A stretch of 44,246 bases of DNA from NCBI GenBank assembly GCA_031263535.1, contig JAISFO010000006.1, positions 1 through 44,246 of the forward strand. The letters are read 5' to 3'. Below are positions 1-8,614 of this stretch, piece by piece; positions within the stretch are counted from its first letter, which is position 1; each line of letters starts with the position of its first letter. The position numbers and the translations under genes were made by a program. The DNA is from Holosporales bacterium. GTDB lineage: Bacteria > Pseudomonadota > Alphaproteobacteria > UBA3830 > JAIRWN01. The notes below the pieces were generated by a model. It was not told the DNA's origin, made no database searches, and saw only the letters and a list, made by a program, of their open reading frames with translations.

Positions 1-2
1 TA

Positions 3-119
3 TCTAAATCTCAAGACGTGAAAGATGTAAGGAGCGATATTGCCAATAAGGTGATTTTCGGTGGCAAGCTCCAGTTCAGATTCGCTGAAGCTAACATACA
101 ATACGTCATCCCTTTGTAA
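3..119 (+). CDS. 3' end of an unknown protein, possibly an outer membrane beta-barrel (partial)
   Basis: The frame starting at base 3 is open for 38 codons and stops with TAA at 117-119; the other two forward frames stop within the first 21 bases. The last residues (GGKLQFRFAEANIQYVIPL) alternate polar and hydrophobic side chains, as in the last strand of an outer membrane barrel, but they end in Leu rather than the usual Phe or Tyr. The start lies outside the window. The identification is an inference from a short tail. A run of ten G residues begins one base after the stop codon. Confidence 0.35.
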   Translation, partial: SKSQDVKDVRSDIANKVIFGGKLQFRFAEANIQYVIPL

Positions 120-120
120 A

Positions 121-130
121 GGGGGGGGGG
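121..130. repeat. poly-G tract (G10)
   Basis: Ten consecutive G residues directly downstream of the partial gene's stop codon. Runs this long are rare in DNA of moderate GC and are prone to slippage. The rest of 131-331 shows no gene; it is AT-rich and without a clear hairpin. Confidence 0.9.
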
Positions 131-331
131 AGCTTAAGTGTCAGGACACGCAGGCATTATGTAATTGCAGTAGAAAGCGAGGCTTGTTCAAGTAAATGCT
201 AGTTTTGACACAAAGCATCCGAATATAAGAAAGTTTGTAAATTTACTAAAATAAATAACAACACCAAACCTTAACAAGTCAGATATTTTATCAATAAAAG
301 CTAATCTAAAGAGCCTGGGCAGGTAAACATT

Positions 332-406
332 TGGTGCCGCCGGTGAGAATCGAACTCACGACCACACCCTTACCAAGGGTGTGCTCTACCACTGAGCCAC
401 GGCGGC
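332..406 (-). tRNA. tRNA-Thr (anticodon GGT)
   Basis: Read on the minus strand this folds as a full cloverleaf: acceptor GCCGCCG pairs with CGGCGGC, followed by discriminator A and an encoded CCA. The anticodon stem ACACCC/GGGTGT encloses the loop TTGGTAA, giving anticodon GGT, which reads ACC/ACU threonine codons. The T arm carries the usual GTTCGATTC loop. CCA is encoded at 332-334. Confidence 0.95.
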
Positions 407-473
407 GCAAGACCTAAGAAAGCGTTCAAGTATCCTTCTAAGATCACTGTAGAAGCCGGCCATTTATATTATA

Positions 474-508
474 AAAAACCGAGAAGGTATATAACCATCT
501 CGGTTTTT
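474..508 (-). terminator. Rho-independent terminator of the SurA-like gene
   Basis: An 11-bp inverted repeat (AAAAACCGAGA ... TCTCGGTTTTT) lies about 30 bases past the stop codon of the minus-strand chaperone gene. Read on the minus strand the stem ends in a run of T. The A/T flanks are symmetric, so it could also stop plus-strand transcription. Confidence 0.8.
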
Positions 509-536
509 AGAATGCTTAAATGCCAAGAGCAAAAAA

Positions 537-1451
537 CTATCGCTGTTGTTCTTGAAGAGAAGCGGCTTCCTTTGCAAACACTTTGACTTTAGACTGAGCA
601 ACCAGGCGCTTGACCAAAGCTTGCATAGATTCCTGCTTTACAACCTCGACCAGCCTTTGTCTAGCCTCTTCCATCGTTGGAACCTTAGCATCACGAACGT
701 CTTCGAGCTTAAACACCAAATAACCAGCCTGTACTTTTACAGCATTTTTGGTGTATTCACCTGGCTTTAATTCAGTAACAAATTTGCTTACTGGCTCTGG
801 TATACTACTGCCCAGTACATAGCCCAAATCGCCGCCTTTCTCTCTAGACATGGAATTATATTGATCCGCAAGAGCAGCAAAATCGCCTCCCTTATCGAGC
901 TTGCCAATCACTTCTTTTGCTGTATTTTCTTCGCGAACAAAAATATGCCTTATACGGTATTCTTTTTCCTTTGAGATTTGTTCAGATAACTTTTTGTAAG
1001 CGCTTCTAAGTGTCGCTTCAGAAATCTTTGCAGATATTTCTTTCTCAAGATATAATTCCATTAAGAGCTGATCTTGCAGATCCTTAAGCCTAGCGTGATA
1101 GCTTTTATCTCGGTCTATCCCAGCCTGCTTAGCGGCAATCTTTATAACCTCGCTGCGGATCTTAGCATCCAAAATCATCAAAAATAATCTATCTCGATCG
1201 GGCGCCTGTACCTTGCTAGCCTTAGCCATATTCATGTATTGATTTACGGCTCTGTTGATCTCTGACCTGCGGATAACAGTATTACCAAGCGACGCAACAA
1301 TCTCGTCATTAGTAGACGCGTTTTGTTTGCCTCCAGCTTGGCCTGACTGATTGGCGGCTTCTTTGGGGTCTTCAGCATGTGCAACCTCGTGAAGGTGCAT
1401 CGATGCAAGAATGCCAACACATGGCAAGGCGATTAGAATTTTTGTTTTCAT
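537..1451 (-). CDS. SurA/PrsA-like periplasmic peptidyl-prolyl isomerase (parvulin type)
   Basis: Predicted secreted folding chaperone and prolyl isomerase for envelope and outer membrane proteins. From the chosen ATG at 1451 the protein has 304 residues. It starts with a signal peptide (MKTKILIALP..., likely cut after AHA at residue 26), followed by a low-complexity Q/G/N segment, a helical SurA_N-like region, and a C-terminal parvulin rotamase domain containing RHIFV and GGDLGYV, the usual parvulin landmarks. A GGAGT ribosome site sits 8 bases before this ATG. An upstream in-frame extension to 1532 would put 27 hydrophobic residues before the signal peptide and has no ribosome site, so I did not use it. 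It has one parvulin domain, where E. coli SurA has two. The gene stands alone, with its own promoter and terminator. Confidence 0.85.
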   Translation of the reverse strand: MKTKILIALPCVGILASMHLHEVAHAEDPKEAANQSGQAGGKQNASTNDEIVASLGNTVIRRSEINRAVNQYMNMAKASKVQAPDRDRLFLMILDAKIRSEVIKIAAKQAGIDRDKSYHARLKDLQDQLLMELYLEKEISAKISEATLRSAYKKLSEQISKEKEYRIRHIFVREENTAKEVIGKLDKGGDFAALADQYNSMSREKGGDLGYVLGSSIPEPVSKFVTELKPGEYTKNAVKVQAGYLVFKLEDVRDAKVPTMEEARQRLVEVVKQESMQALVKRLVAQSKVKVFAKEAASLQEQQR

Positions 1452-1490
1452 AAAAGTACTCCAAAATATTAAAACTACTAAGTGAAGATA

Positions 1491-1519
1491 AATATACAAC
1501 AAAACTAAATTTTTAGCAA
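1491..1519 (-). promoter_or_regulatory. sigma70-type promoter for the SurA-like gene
   Basis: On the minus strand TTGCTA (1519-1514) and TATATT (1496-1491) are separated by exactly 17 bases. They lie about 40 bases upstream of the chosen ATG at 1451, which supports that start over the longer frame, whose first codons would overlap this promoter. Confidence 0.6.
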
Positions 1520-1538
1520 ATATAAAAGCCAAAAAAGT

Positions 1539-2615
1539 TTAAAATATTTTGGAACGCCTGGCTTCAAGAAGGTCTTGAAACAACATTTCCCACTGCGTGG
1601 CGATTTTATCCGCAGCATAGTTGTCTTGGATGTGTTTTTTTGCGTTACTGCCTAGCTGATCTCTTAGCTCTGGATTTTCGATGAGCATTTTCATTGACTC
1701 AACTAATTGATGAACGTCGCCTGAGTTAATCAACAGCCCTGTCTCCCCTGGCTTTATCAGCTCATCTGCCCCGCTTATGTTGCTGTATATTACCGGTAGA
1801 CCTGCCAGCATGGCCTCGCATAACGCATTCGGGAATCCTTCGAACCTGGATGGCATTACGAAAATAGAGCTTTTACGCAACACTGAATATATATCTTTAG
1901 TCGTACCGCATAGTTGTACACGGCCGCTTAGGTTATGCTGGTTTATCTGTTGTTGAAGAGCGTCTTTTTCCTTCCCCCCGCCCCAGATTTCTAATCGCCA
2001 ATCTGGGAAATCGCTTGCTAATTGCGAGAATGAGTCGATGAGCAAATCATAGTTTTTGGAAGCTATCAGTCGACCAGCTGCAATTATCAATTTTTCTCGA
2101 GCAATTGATTGATACGTTCCCTCAGGCAAAATGACTGGATTGGCAATTACGCGTACCTTATTTTTTATATTGTCAAATTGCTTTTTGATTTTAGCCGTTT
2201 GTACTGTCAATTGATCAGCAAATCTGTATGTAAAAAAGCCCAACAGACTTAAAGTTTTAGATACAAATGAATCATAGCACTCCTTAGAGGTTCGCTCACT
2301 GACTACCAAAGGAATACCCAGATTAAGATTTGCCGCAAGGGTGATAATATTCTGTTGCATAAGAAACGATATGATCACGTTTGGCCCATAGTCTTTGATG
2401 ATTTTTCTCAGCCTTATTGTTGATGGTATGATTTTCTTTAAGGAATCAGTGCTGATTAGTTTGACCTTTGGACTCAGAGAGTAGAAGCAGTTTTCTAGCT
2501 TATCTTGGACTGCCACCATAACCCTATGACGCTTGGATAAAATTTCGGTAAGGACCAATATAACACGTTCAGATCCGCCTTGACGAAGGGTTGGTATAGT
2601 GAATAATAACTTCAT
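1539..2615 (-). CDS. GT4-family glycosyltransferase
   Basis: Predicted retaining glycosyltransferase of the GT4 family (GT-B fold), probably building surface polysaccharide or lipopolysaccharide from a nucleotide sugar at the inner face of the cytoplasmic membrane. Visible landmarks: the N-terminal Rossmann half with TLRQGGSERV (glycine-rich acceptor-side loop), the second half starting around IAAGRLIASKNYDLLIDSF, and the family's E-x7-E motif in SRFEGFPNALCEAM. The 358-residue length is normal. I chose ATG 2615 with GGGTGA just upstream; a TTG nine bases earlier is possible. It diverges from a second GT4 gene with only 27 bases between start codons. The sugar and acceptor cannot be told from sequence. 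Confidence 0.85.
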   Translation of the reverse strand: MKLLFTIPTLRQGGSERVILVLTEILSKRHRVMVAVQDKLENCFYSLSPKVKLISTDSLKKIIPSTIRLRKIIKDYGPNVIISFLMQQNIITLAANLNLGIPLVVSERTSKECYDSFVSKTLSLLGFFTYRFADQLTVQTAKIKKQFDNIKNKVRVIANPVILPEGTYQSIAREKLIIAAGRLIASKNYDLLIDSFSQLASDFPDWRLEIWGGGKEKDALQQQINQHNLSGRVQLCGTTKDIYSVLRKSSIFVMPSRFEGFPNALCEAMLAGLPVIYSNISGADELIKPGETGLLINSGDVHQLVESMKMLIENPELRDQLGSNAKKHIQDNYAADKIATQWEMLFQDLLEARRSKIF

Positions 2616-2642
2616 GTCACCCAACCAATTGTACTTATTAGC

Positions 2643-3782
2643 ATGCCAGACAAATCCGTTCGTTTTGTAATTGGTTCGACCGATATTGGTGGCGCCGAGA
2701 AACAGATTGCTATAGTTCTTCCTAAGCTTGCTGAAAGAGGGTGGAATGTGCGCCTTGTGACGTTGAGCCCTGATGACGGCGAGCTAGTGTCAGCGTTCTT
2801 AAAAAATGGAATTAACATCATAAAACCAAGACCATTTCGTTTTACAAATGGCTTGTTAGGGATAGTGTGCAAGCTTATATCCATTCTGTCGCATTTATAT
2901 TCCGAATTTAGAAGCCGGCCAAATATTACAACTGTATTCATGATGTCGCATTCAATTTTATTTGGCATGACGGCCTGTTTGTTAGCACGCGGCAAAGGAA
3001 AAGTGGTTTTTAGTATAAGAAACATCTGCGATCGTCAATATTCGTACTTTCCAAGAGCATATGAGACATTTTTGTATAAATTCGCAGATGATTTTGTAGT
3101 CAACAGTCATGAACTTGCCGATCAACTTACAGGGACAGATAAAACTCCATCATCCAAAGTTCATATCGTCAACAACGCATTCGAACATAGCCAATTTTCG
3201 CGCCAAGTTAATCAACAATCCGTAAGAAAAAAGCTGAAAATCGAAAGTAAAATAAAAGTGCTGCTTGTACTAGCAAGACTAGTCGTTTTTAAGGGCCACG
3301 ATGACCTGTTAGATGCCCTAAGCATTGCCAAGCAAGAATTGTTGATACTTACAAACAACAATTGGGTCTGCTTGCTTGCAGGAGATGGCCCAGAGAAAAC
3401 AAGGCTTGAACAGAAAACTAAGCAATTGGGATTGGATCGCTATGTAAGGTTTCTTGGCGCTTGTCATAATGTAGATGAGCTACTGACTATTTGCGATCTG
3501 TTTGTCGCTCCTTCCCACTCGGAAGGTATGCCGAATGCGGTTATTGAGGCTATGTACACGGGGCAAGAGGTTGTGGGTACCGATATTATGTGCATGCGAG
3601 AGCTAACCCAAGGGCTGTATAGGCTAGTTCCAATTAAATCCCCTAGCAAGTTGGCCGAGGCTATAGTTGAGGCGATTAAAAACCCAAGCCCCGCCGTCGG
3701 CGAGAAAGCAAAAACATTAATCGAGCAAAACTTCTCTATTGACAAGGCTGTAAGCGGATGGGAAAGAATCATACAATCTTGA
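2643..3782 (+). CDS. GT4-family glycosyltransferase
   Basis: A second predicted GT4 glycosyltransferase (379 residues), only distantly similar to its divergent neighbour. The N-terminus has STDIGGAEKQ, the glycine-rich loop typical of the family; the C-terminal half carries LARLVVFKGHDDLLDA and the E-x7-E motif in HSEGMPNAVIEAM, which binds the donor nucleotide sugar. Its likely role is envelope glycan assembly; donor and acceptor are unknown. ATG 2643 is the only sensible start. topA follows 33 bases downstream on the same strand and may be co-transcribed. Confidence 0.85.
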   Translation: MPDKSVRFVIGSTDIGGAEKQIAIVLPKLAERGWNVRLVTLSPDDGELVSAFLKNGINIIKPRPFRFTNGLLGIVCKLISILSHLYSEFRSRPNITTVFMMSHSILFGMTACLLARGKGKVVFSIRNICDRQYSYFPRAYETFLYKFADDFVVNSHELADQLTGTDKTPSSKVHIVNNAFEHSQFSRQVNQQSVRKKLKIESKIKVLLVLARLVVFKGHDDLLDALSIAKQELLILTNNNWVCLLAGDGPEKTRLEQKTKQLGLDRYVRFLGACHNVDELLTICDLFVAPSHSEGMPNAVIEAMYTGQEVVGTDIMCMRELTQGLYRLVPIKSPSKLAEAIVEAIKNPSPAVGEKAKTLIEQNFSIDKAVSGWERIIQS

Positions 3783-3815
3783 ATTTATCCGGCGTTTAAT
3801 GGCGCCTATACTTAT

Positions 3816-6173
3816 ATGAAACTGGTAATAGTAGAATCCCCCGCCAAAGCAAAAACCATAAACAAGTACCTTGGCGCTGGTTATAAGGTGATTGCCAGCT
3901 ATGGCCATGTGCGCGACTTGCCGTCAAAGGACGGCTCAGTAGATCCTGACCATGAGTTCGCCATGACATGGGAAGTCAGCGACCGCAGTAAAAAGCAGAT
4001 CGACGCCATAGTAAAAGAGGCAAAGACTGCCGATGAGATACTGCTGGCTACTGACCCAGATCGGGAAGGCGAGGCCATTTCTTGGCATATTGAGGATATA
4101 ATTCGCAGCAAGGGCATAAAAAGCAAGCCTATACAGCGTATCGCTTTCCACGAGATCACTAAATCCGCCATAAACAAGGCGATAAACTCGCCCAGAGACC
4201 TCGATCAATCTCTTATTGAAGCCTATCTCGCAAGGCGAGCGCTGGATTATCTTGTTGGCTTTAATATATCCCCTGTGCTGTGGAGGAAGCTTCCCGGCAG
4301 TAAATCTGCGGGTCGAGTTCAGTCGGTTGCGCTCAGGCTTATTGCCGATCGTGAGATTGAGATAGAGGAATTTAAGCCTCAAGAATTTTGGACGATCGAG
4401 GCTCTGTTCAAAAATGAAAAAGGCGATGTTTTCCCGGCAAAGCTGACGGTTTTGAACGGCGAGAAGCTTGAAAAGTTTTCGCTGAATAACGCTCAGCTTG
4501 CTGCTTCGGCGGTTGCTTCTGTGGAAGGGGGCAAATACAAGTTCGAAAATGTAGAGAAAAAATCAATCAAGCGCAACCCTTGGCCGCCCTTTATAACGTC
4601 CACTCTGCAGCAAGAGGCCTCAAGGAAACTTGGGTTTTCGTCAAAGCGCACCATGCAGCTGGCCCAATCCCTTTATGAAGGCGCGAGCATAGATGGCGAA
4701 ACGGTTGGTCTTATCACCTATATGAGGACGGACAGCGTTAACCTGGCCAACGATGCTGTGTCTGGCATACGTGAGGCTATAAATCAAAACTTTGGCGAAA
4801 AGTACCTGCCCAAATCGCCCAGAGTATTCCAGAATAAAGTCAAGAACGCGCAAGAAGCGCATGAGGCTATACGCCCAACAAATGTATTAATCTTACCCTC
4901 GCAGCTGCAAGGTAAGTTGGATAAGGATCTTTGGCGGCTTTATGAGCTTATCTGGAAACGTACTGTCGCCTGCCAGATGCAGCAAGCGCTTATTGATCAA
5001 GTTATCGTAGATATCTGCGACTCTTCAGGCAAGCATGTTTTTCGTGCGGTTGGATCGACCATTGCTTTTGACGGCTTTTTGAAGCTTTATCAAGAAGAAA
5101 AAGACGATGAAAAAAGCGATGACGGGGAGGGCGCTATGCTTCCGCCATTAAGCGCGCAAGAATCCGTGGCTATCGAAAATCTTGATAAGAAACAACATTT
5201 TACACAGTCGCCGCCTAGATACACAGAGGCCAGCTTGGTTAAACGGCTGGAAGAGTTGGGGATTGGCCGCCCATCGACATATGCCAATATAATTCAGGTT
5301 TTGCAAGACCGCAATTATGTTCGCTTAGACAAAAAACGCTTTTTTCCGGAAGAGCGGGGCATGATCGTAAATACATTCTTACTGCATTATTTTACCAAAT
5401 ACGTCGAGTACGATTTTACAGCTGATCTTGAGCAGCAGCTCGATGATATATCTAATGCAAGAGTCTCAAGGCTTAAGGTCTTGGGCAACTTCTGGCAAGG
5501 GTTTATAAAAATCGTTGATTCTTCTAAAGAACTTCGCATTACTGAAGTGCTGAACCTCATAGAAGACAAGCTTAACCATCACCTTTTCCCGGTGAAAGAT
5601 GGTGAAGACCGTGATAAAACCAGGGCCTGTCCAATATGCGGCAGCGGACGCATTGGCCTGAAGCTGGGGCGATACGGCGCTTTCCTTGGGTGCTCGTCTT
5701 ACCCGAAATGCTCGTTTACAAGCGCATTATACGATAATGCTGCTTCATCCGCAGAAGCAGAGGGCAAGGCGCCCGCATCTGGTAAGTACGAGCCTAAGGC
5801 TCTTGGCAAAGACTCAAACACTGGCCAGAACATTACTCTTAGGAAAGGCCCTTATGGATTCTATGTCCAATTAGGTGAAGCCGCGTCCGGCAGTAAAGGT
5901 AACGTCAAGCGTGTTTCTGTTCCAAAGGGCATGGATCCTGAGCAAATTTCTCTGTCCCAAGCAAAAGTTTTTATCAGTTTGCCGAAAGTCTTAGGTAAAC
6001 ATCCAGATGACGGAAAAGAAATCTCAGTTGGCATAGGCCGCTTTGGTCCATATATCAGGCACGACAATAAATTCTTCTCTTTGGACTATGCTAAGCTGTT
6101 TTCATTGCCGTCTGTCGACCAAGCGGTTGAGTTCATAACTGAAGCGGCTAAAAAATCAAAAAAATCCACTTAA
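3816..6173 (+). CDS. topA: DNA topoisomerase I (type IA)
   Basis: Relaxes negatively supercoiled DNA by cutting and resealing one strand. The 785-residue protein starts with a TOPRIM domain (VESPAKAKTI; acidic metal-binding motif DPDREGE at residues 80-86). It continues with the type IA core, where catalytic Tyr302 lies in LITYMRTDS. A C-terminal four-cysteine zinc ribbon starts at CPIC (Cys605) and ends in CSSYPKC. It closes with two glycine-rich repeats (KGPYGFYVQLGE and IGRFGPYIRHD), typical of alphaproteobacterial TopA. Length and domains are complete. No clear ribosome site precedes the ATG. Confidence 0.97.
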   Translation: MKLVIVESPAKAKTINKYLGAGYKVIASYGHVRDLPSKDGSVDPDHEFAMTWEVSDRSKKQIDAIVKEAKTADEILLATDPDREGEAISWHIEDIIRSKGIKSKPIQRIAFHEITKSAINKAINSPRDLDQSLIEAYLARRALDYLVGFNISPVLWRKLPGSKSAGRVQSVALRLIADREIEIEEFKPQEFWTIEALFKNEKGDVFPAKLTVLNGEKLEKFSLNNAQLAASAVASVEGGKYKFENVEKKSIKRNPWPPFITSTLQQEASRKLGFSSKRTMQLAQSLYEGASIDGETVGLITYMRTDSVNLANDAVSGIREAINQNFGEKYLPKSPRVFQNKVKNAQEAHEAIRPTNVLILPSQLQGKLDKDLWRLYELIWKRTVACQMQQALIDQVIVDICDSSGKHVFRAVGSTIAFDGFLKLYQEEKDDEKSDDGEGAMLPPLSAQESVAIENLDKKQHFTQSPPRYTEASLVKRLEELGIGRPSTYANIIQVLQDRNYVRLDKKRFFPEERGMIVNTFLLHYFTKYVEYDFTADLEQQLDDISNARVSRLKVLGNFWQGFIKIVDSSKELRITEVLNLIEDKLNHHLFPVKDGEDRDKTRACPICGSGRIGLKLGRYGAFLGCSSYPKCSFTSALYDNAASSAEAEGKAPASGKYEPKALGKDSNTGQNITLRKGPYGFYVQLGEAASGSKGNVKRVSVPKGMDPEQISLSQAKVFISLPKVLGKHPDDGKEISVGIGRFGPYIRHDNKFFSLDYAKLFSLPSVDQAVEFITEAAKKSKKST

Positions 6174-6324
6174 GTATTTAACGACGAAAGTTAATAATAT
6201 TTATTCACATATTCTGCGCTACTAAGAAATAGCGTATATATCTTAAGCAACCTTATGAAATCTAAATTTTCTATCAATCCTGATTTTATTATAAATCTAA
6301 GGTTTTATCTTCTAAACTGTCAAT

Positions 6325-6348
6325 AATATGACGATCAAGCGTCATATT
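6325..6348. repeat. perfect 9-bp inverted repeat
   Basis: AATATGACG and CGTCATATT flank a six-base loop, 150 bases downstream of topA. No T-run follows, so it is a poor intrinsic terminator; it may be an mRNA 3' end structure or a protein-binding palindrome. Confidence 0.5.
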
Positions 6349-6594
6349 AAGGATTATCCTTTCCTCACAAGGATGCGGCAAGAGTACTTAGTCTTACGAG
6401 ATACGCTAATTTGACCTGGGTATATGCATTTAGAAAAATCAAAATAAATCCGTAATACATATTTTGCAACTGCTAAGCGGCCATTCTGGACATATTCCTT
6501 TTTCCTTCTGCGACAGGTAAAAGTTGTGCAGGACGCTACTAATTAGCCTAATGCGAGTTTTACCTTTGCTAGAATAGGGCCGGCATCTTTTATG

Positions 6595-6603
6595 CCCCCC
6601 CCC
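6595..6603. repeat. poly-C tract (C9)
   Basis: Nine consecutive C residues in non-coding DNA, one of four intergenic G/C homopolymers of 8-11 bases in the window. Confidence 0.9.
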
Positions 6604-6875
6604 TTCCCTGATGCAATCAACCCTTCCTTTTTCTCACAGCCTAGGATCGGCAGAATGACAAAAGCACATTCACGTCCAAAAATTAATGTTTGTTGTAGGG
6701 CTCACGCCATTAAAAATGCGATCGTTCTTTAAAAAGCTGAGTACAATCACATTTCGATATGGCAACTGGTTATATTAAAAGTTCAATAGGGGTAAAGAAT
6801 AAAGAAAAGTAAACGTTCATAAAACTAAAATGAAATTCCTGCTGATAATGAACAACAAAGGGACTTTTGTGTTCC

Positions 6876-6883
6876 GGGGGGGG
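6876..6883. repeat. poly-G tract (G8)
   Basis: Eight consecutive G residues about 50 bases outside the 3' end of the transposase gene, close to the likely right boundary of the IS200-like element. Confidence 0.9.
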
Positions 6884-6904
6884 AATGATTTTGCGGCCTA
6901 TATC

Positions 6905-7470
6905 AATTACTACCGGCTAAAGCCGGAAGTGTGCTAAGTATCTGAAGATACGCCGAGTGAGGATAAATCCTTCTTTTCGTCCCGTATTTTGAATGAAAAA
7001 ACCTCGTCATTTTGATCTTCAATGTATTTTTTAATTATATCTTCTGTGACAGCACCGACCGTACTGCAAAAATATCCTCTCCCCCACAAATGACATCCCC
7101 AATATTTTTTTCTAAGTTCGGAAAATTCCCTCAGTAACGCATGTGCAGTGCATCTCTTCAGATACTGCGCCATTCTAGATGAAGACATGTGACTTGGAGC
7201 TTTTACGAGGACATGAACACGATTAAATCGTATGTTTCCCTTGATAACATTCATTCCTTGAAGAGCGCATATCTCCCTTATCAGATCTCTCAACCGTAGA
7301 GCAATATCTCCGCACAGTACCTCGTAGAAATACTTTGTTTTCCATACAAAGTGATACTGTAAATCCAATGTCATGTGTGCACCTTTTGCGTATCGTTCTT
7401 TAACATTCATGCCTCATCTTATAACTCTTATTACGCTGAAGCAATCCGCACTAAAGTGCAAGGTTTGTCA
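6905..7470 (-). mobile_element. IS200/IS605-type element with approximate ends
   Basis: A tnpA-like gene is flanked by small hairpins, as in IS200/IS605 elements, which end in subterminal hairpins rather than inverted repeats. Downstream of the gene is CCGGCTAAAGCCGG (6912-6925). Upstream is GCACTAAAGTGC (about 7448-7459). No target duplication is expected for this family. The boundaries are guesses from the hairpins. There is no accompanying TnpB gene. Confidence 0.5.
6934..7410 (-). CDS. tnpA: IS200-like Y1 transposase (TnpA), catalytic HUH motif altered
   Basis: A 158-residue single-domain TnpA. Family landmarks: the N-terminal KGAHMTLDLQYHFVWKTKY block, YLKRCTAHALL, YWGCHLWGRGYF, and the nucleophile tyrosine in IIKKYIEDQ. 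These enzymes excise and insert single-stranded DNA using a Y1 tyrosine and a His-hydrophobic-His metal site. Here the motif reads RVHVL instead of HVHLL: the first histidine is arginine (CGT in place of CAT or CAC). Metal binding is therefore probably lost and the protein may be inactive, although the frame is intact. The tail after the tyrosine helix is slightly longer than usual and ends in a small palindrome. Confidence 0.8.
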   Translation of the reverse strand: MNVKERYAKGAHMTLDLQYHFVWKTKYFYEVLCGDIALRLRDLIREICALQGMNVIKGNIRFNRVHVLVKAPSHMSSSRMAQYLKRCTAHALLREFSELRKKYWGCHLWGRGYFCSTVGAVTEDIIKKYIEDQNDEVFSFKIRDEKKDLSSLGVSSDT

Positions 7471-7490
7471 CCCACCAATGGAAAATAAAA

Positions 7491-7510
7491 AACCGGCCAT
7501 AAGGCCGGTT
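7491..7510 (-). terminator. Rho-independent terminator of the outer membrane protein gene
   Basis: A perfect 8-bp stem (AACCGGCC/GGCCGGTT) with a 4-base loop lies about 28 bases past the stop of the minus-strand gene at 7538. Read on the minus strand it is followed by TTTTATTTT. Confidence 0.85.
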
Positions 7511-7537
7511 AGAAAAAAATAAATGACTATACTAAAA

Positions 7538-8395
7538 TTAGAACCGTGTCGTTACTTTTATCAAAAATGACGTCCAGCCAATTTTACTTGGAGAATCCTT
7601 AAGCGCCCACGTAGCAAAACCAGCTTCAGCGTCCGCTATACTCTTGCTGGGCTTTGCCGTAACAAGTTTAGATTTCGGAGCCCACCGACCTTCTAAGCTG
7701 ACAAACGTAACCCCATCAAGCGACGTTCTTACCCCAATTCCTGTGAAAAACACAGTCCCTCGCCCAGAAAACATCTGCCTTGTATAGTGTACCTTATCTT
7801 TATAGTGCAGCCCGATGTTTGTTGTTCCAAGTAAACCATAGATAGCCGATCTTCTGGTAAAGTGAAAGCCACACCGAACATCAAAACTGTAAGATATAGG
7901 CTGAACCGATAGAATTCCAACGCTGTGCGGACCACTTGACTTCTGAGTTCTAGCATGTCCGTAAGAGAAATTAAACTCACCTCCAGCAAATAAAGAACCT
8001 AACCATCCTACTCTGACAGGCAAACCAACCTCTATCCCAATGATAGCGCTTCCATTCTGCCCAATAATATTGCGCTTCATGGTATAACTCTGGTCCATTA
8101 CTAGATAGCCCCTCATACCAAGACCAGCATAGGAGGCGGGTGCAGAACCGTAATAAAAACTCCTACCATATGATGAGCCATACCAAGCCGCTATAGTTCC
8201 CATATTGTGGGGATCCATGGCTTGCCACGCTACATTTTCTACCTCTATTTCATAGAAAGGGCACTCGAATCCAATACCAGTATACAAATGGACAGCAGTA
8301 CCTATACCACTATCGCCGCTGCAACCACCGCCGGCAGCGCCTGCTAACATAGGCAGCAATACCGCCCCTGAAGCACAAATCTTTTTAAAGTTCAT
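7538..8395 (-). CDS. predicted outer membrane beta-barrel protein
   Basis: A 285-residue secreted protein of unknown specific function. From ATG 8395 it begins with a basic residue cluster and a hydrophobic segment (MNFKKICASGAVLLPMLAGA), a signal peptide. The rest is rich in Gly, Tyr, Phe and Ser with alternating strand patterns (for example LFAGGEFNFSYGHA and YGLLGTTNIGLHY). It ends in ...TSFLIKVTTRF, with the terminal Phe that the Bam machinery recognises in barrel proteins. It resembles the Opa or surface-antigen class of small porin-like barrels, but I cannot name a family. A GAGGA ribosome site 7 bases before ATG 8395 decides this start over an upstream in-frame codon at 8458. It has its own promoter and terminator. 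Confidence 0.7.
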   Translation of the reverse strand: MNFKKICASGAVLLPMLAGAAGGGCSGDSGIGTAVHLYTGIGFECPFYEIEVENVAWQAMDPHNMGTIAAWYGSSYGRSFYYGSAPASYAGLGMRGYLVMDQSYTMKRNIIGQNGSAIIGIEVGLPVRVGWLGSLFAGGEFNFSYGHARTQKSSGPHSVGILSVQPISYSFDVRCGFHFTRRSAIYGLLGTTNIGLHYKDKVHYTRQMFSGRGTVFFTGIGVRTSLDGVTFVSLEGRWAPKSKLVTAKPSKSIADAEAGFATWALKDSPSKIGWTSFLIKVTTRF

Positions 8396-8429
8396 ATCAA
8401 TCCTCGCAAAAACAATCATCAACGGGGTC

Positions 8430-8458
8430 AATATAACCAGTGAACTGCATATAAACAA
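8430..8458 (-). promoter_or_regulatory. sigma70-type promoter for the outer membrane protein gene
   Basis: On the minus strand TTGTTT (8458-8453) and TATATT (8435-8430) are 17 bases apart. They lie about 35 bases upstream of ATG 8395, so the mRNA leader would be short. Confidence 0.5.
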
Positions 8459-8614
8459 TTAAATGCACGATTCAGCTTGTCCTTTGTCGATAATACTGTG
8501 ACTAAAAAACCACAGACGATGCAACATGGCAGCACACAAAGAAGTTGCGCATATACTACAGCAACACATCTAGCCATAACATCCTTGCCCAAATCCAATT
8601 TAGCCGGATTGCGC

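Larger units (their letters stand above)
6174..6904. other. gene-poor stretch between topA and the IS200-like element
   Basis: About 730 bases without a supportable gene. All frames are broken by stops and no tRNA-like fold was seen. It holds a perfect hairpin (6325-6348), a C9 run (6595-6603) and a G8 run (6876-6883). The composition is AT-rich. Confidence 0.6.

Noticed and set aside
8428-8577. 49-codon Cys-rich hydrophobic frame on the minus strand (MARCVAVV...), with AAGGA 4 bases before ATG
   Set aside because: It overlaps the likely promoter of the outer membrane protein gene, has no recognisable family, and is short; not enough to call a gene.
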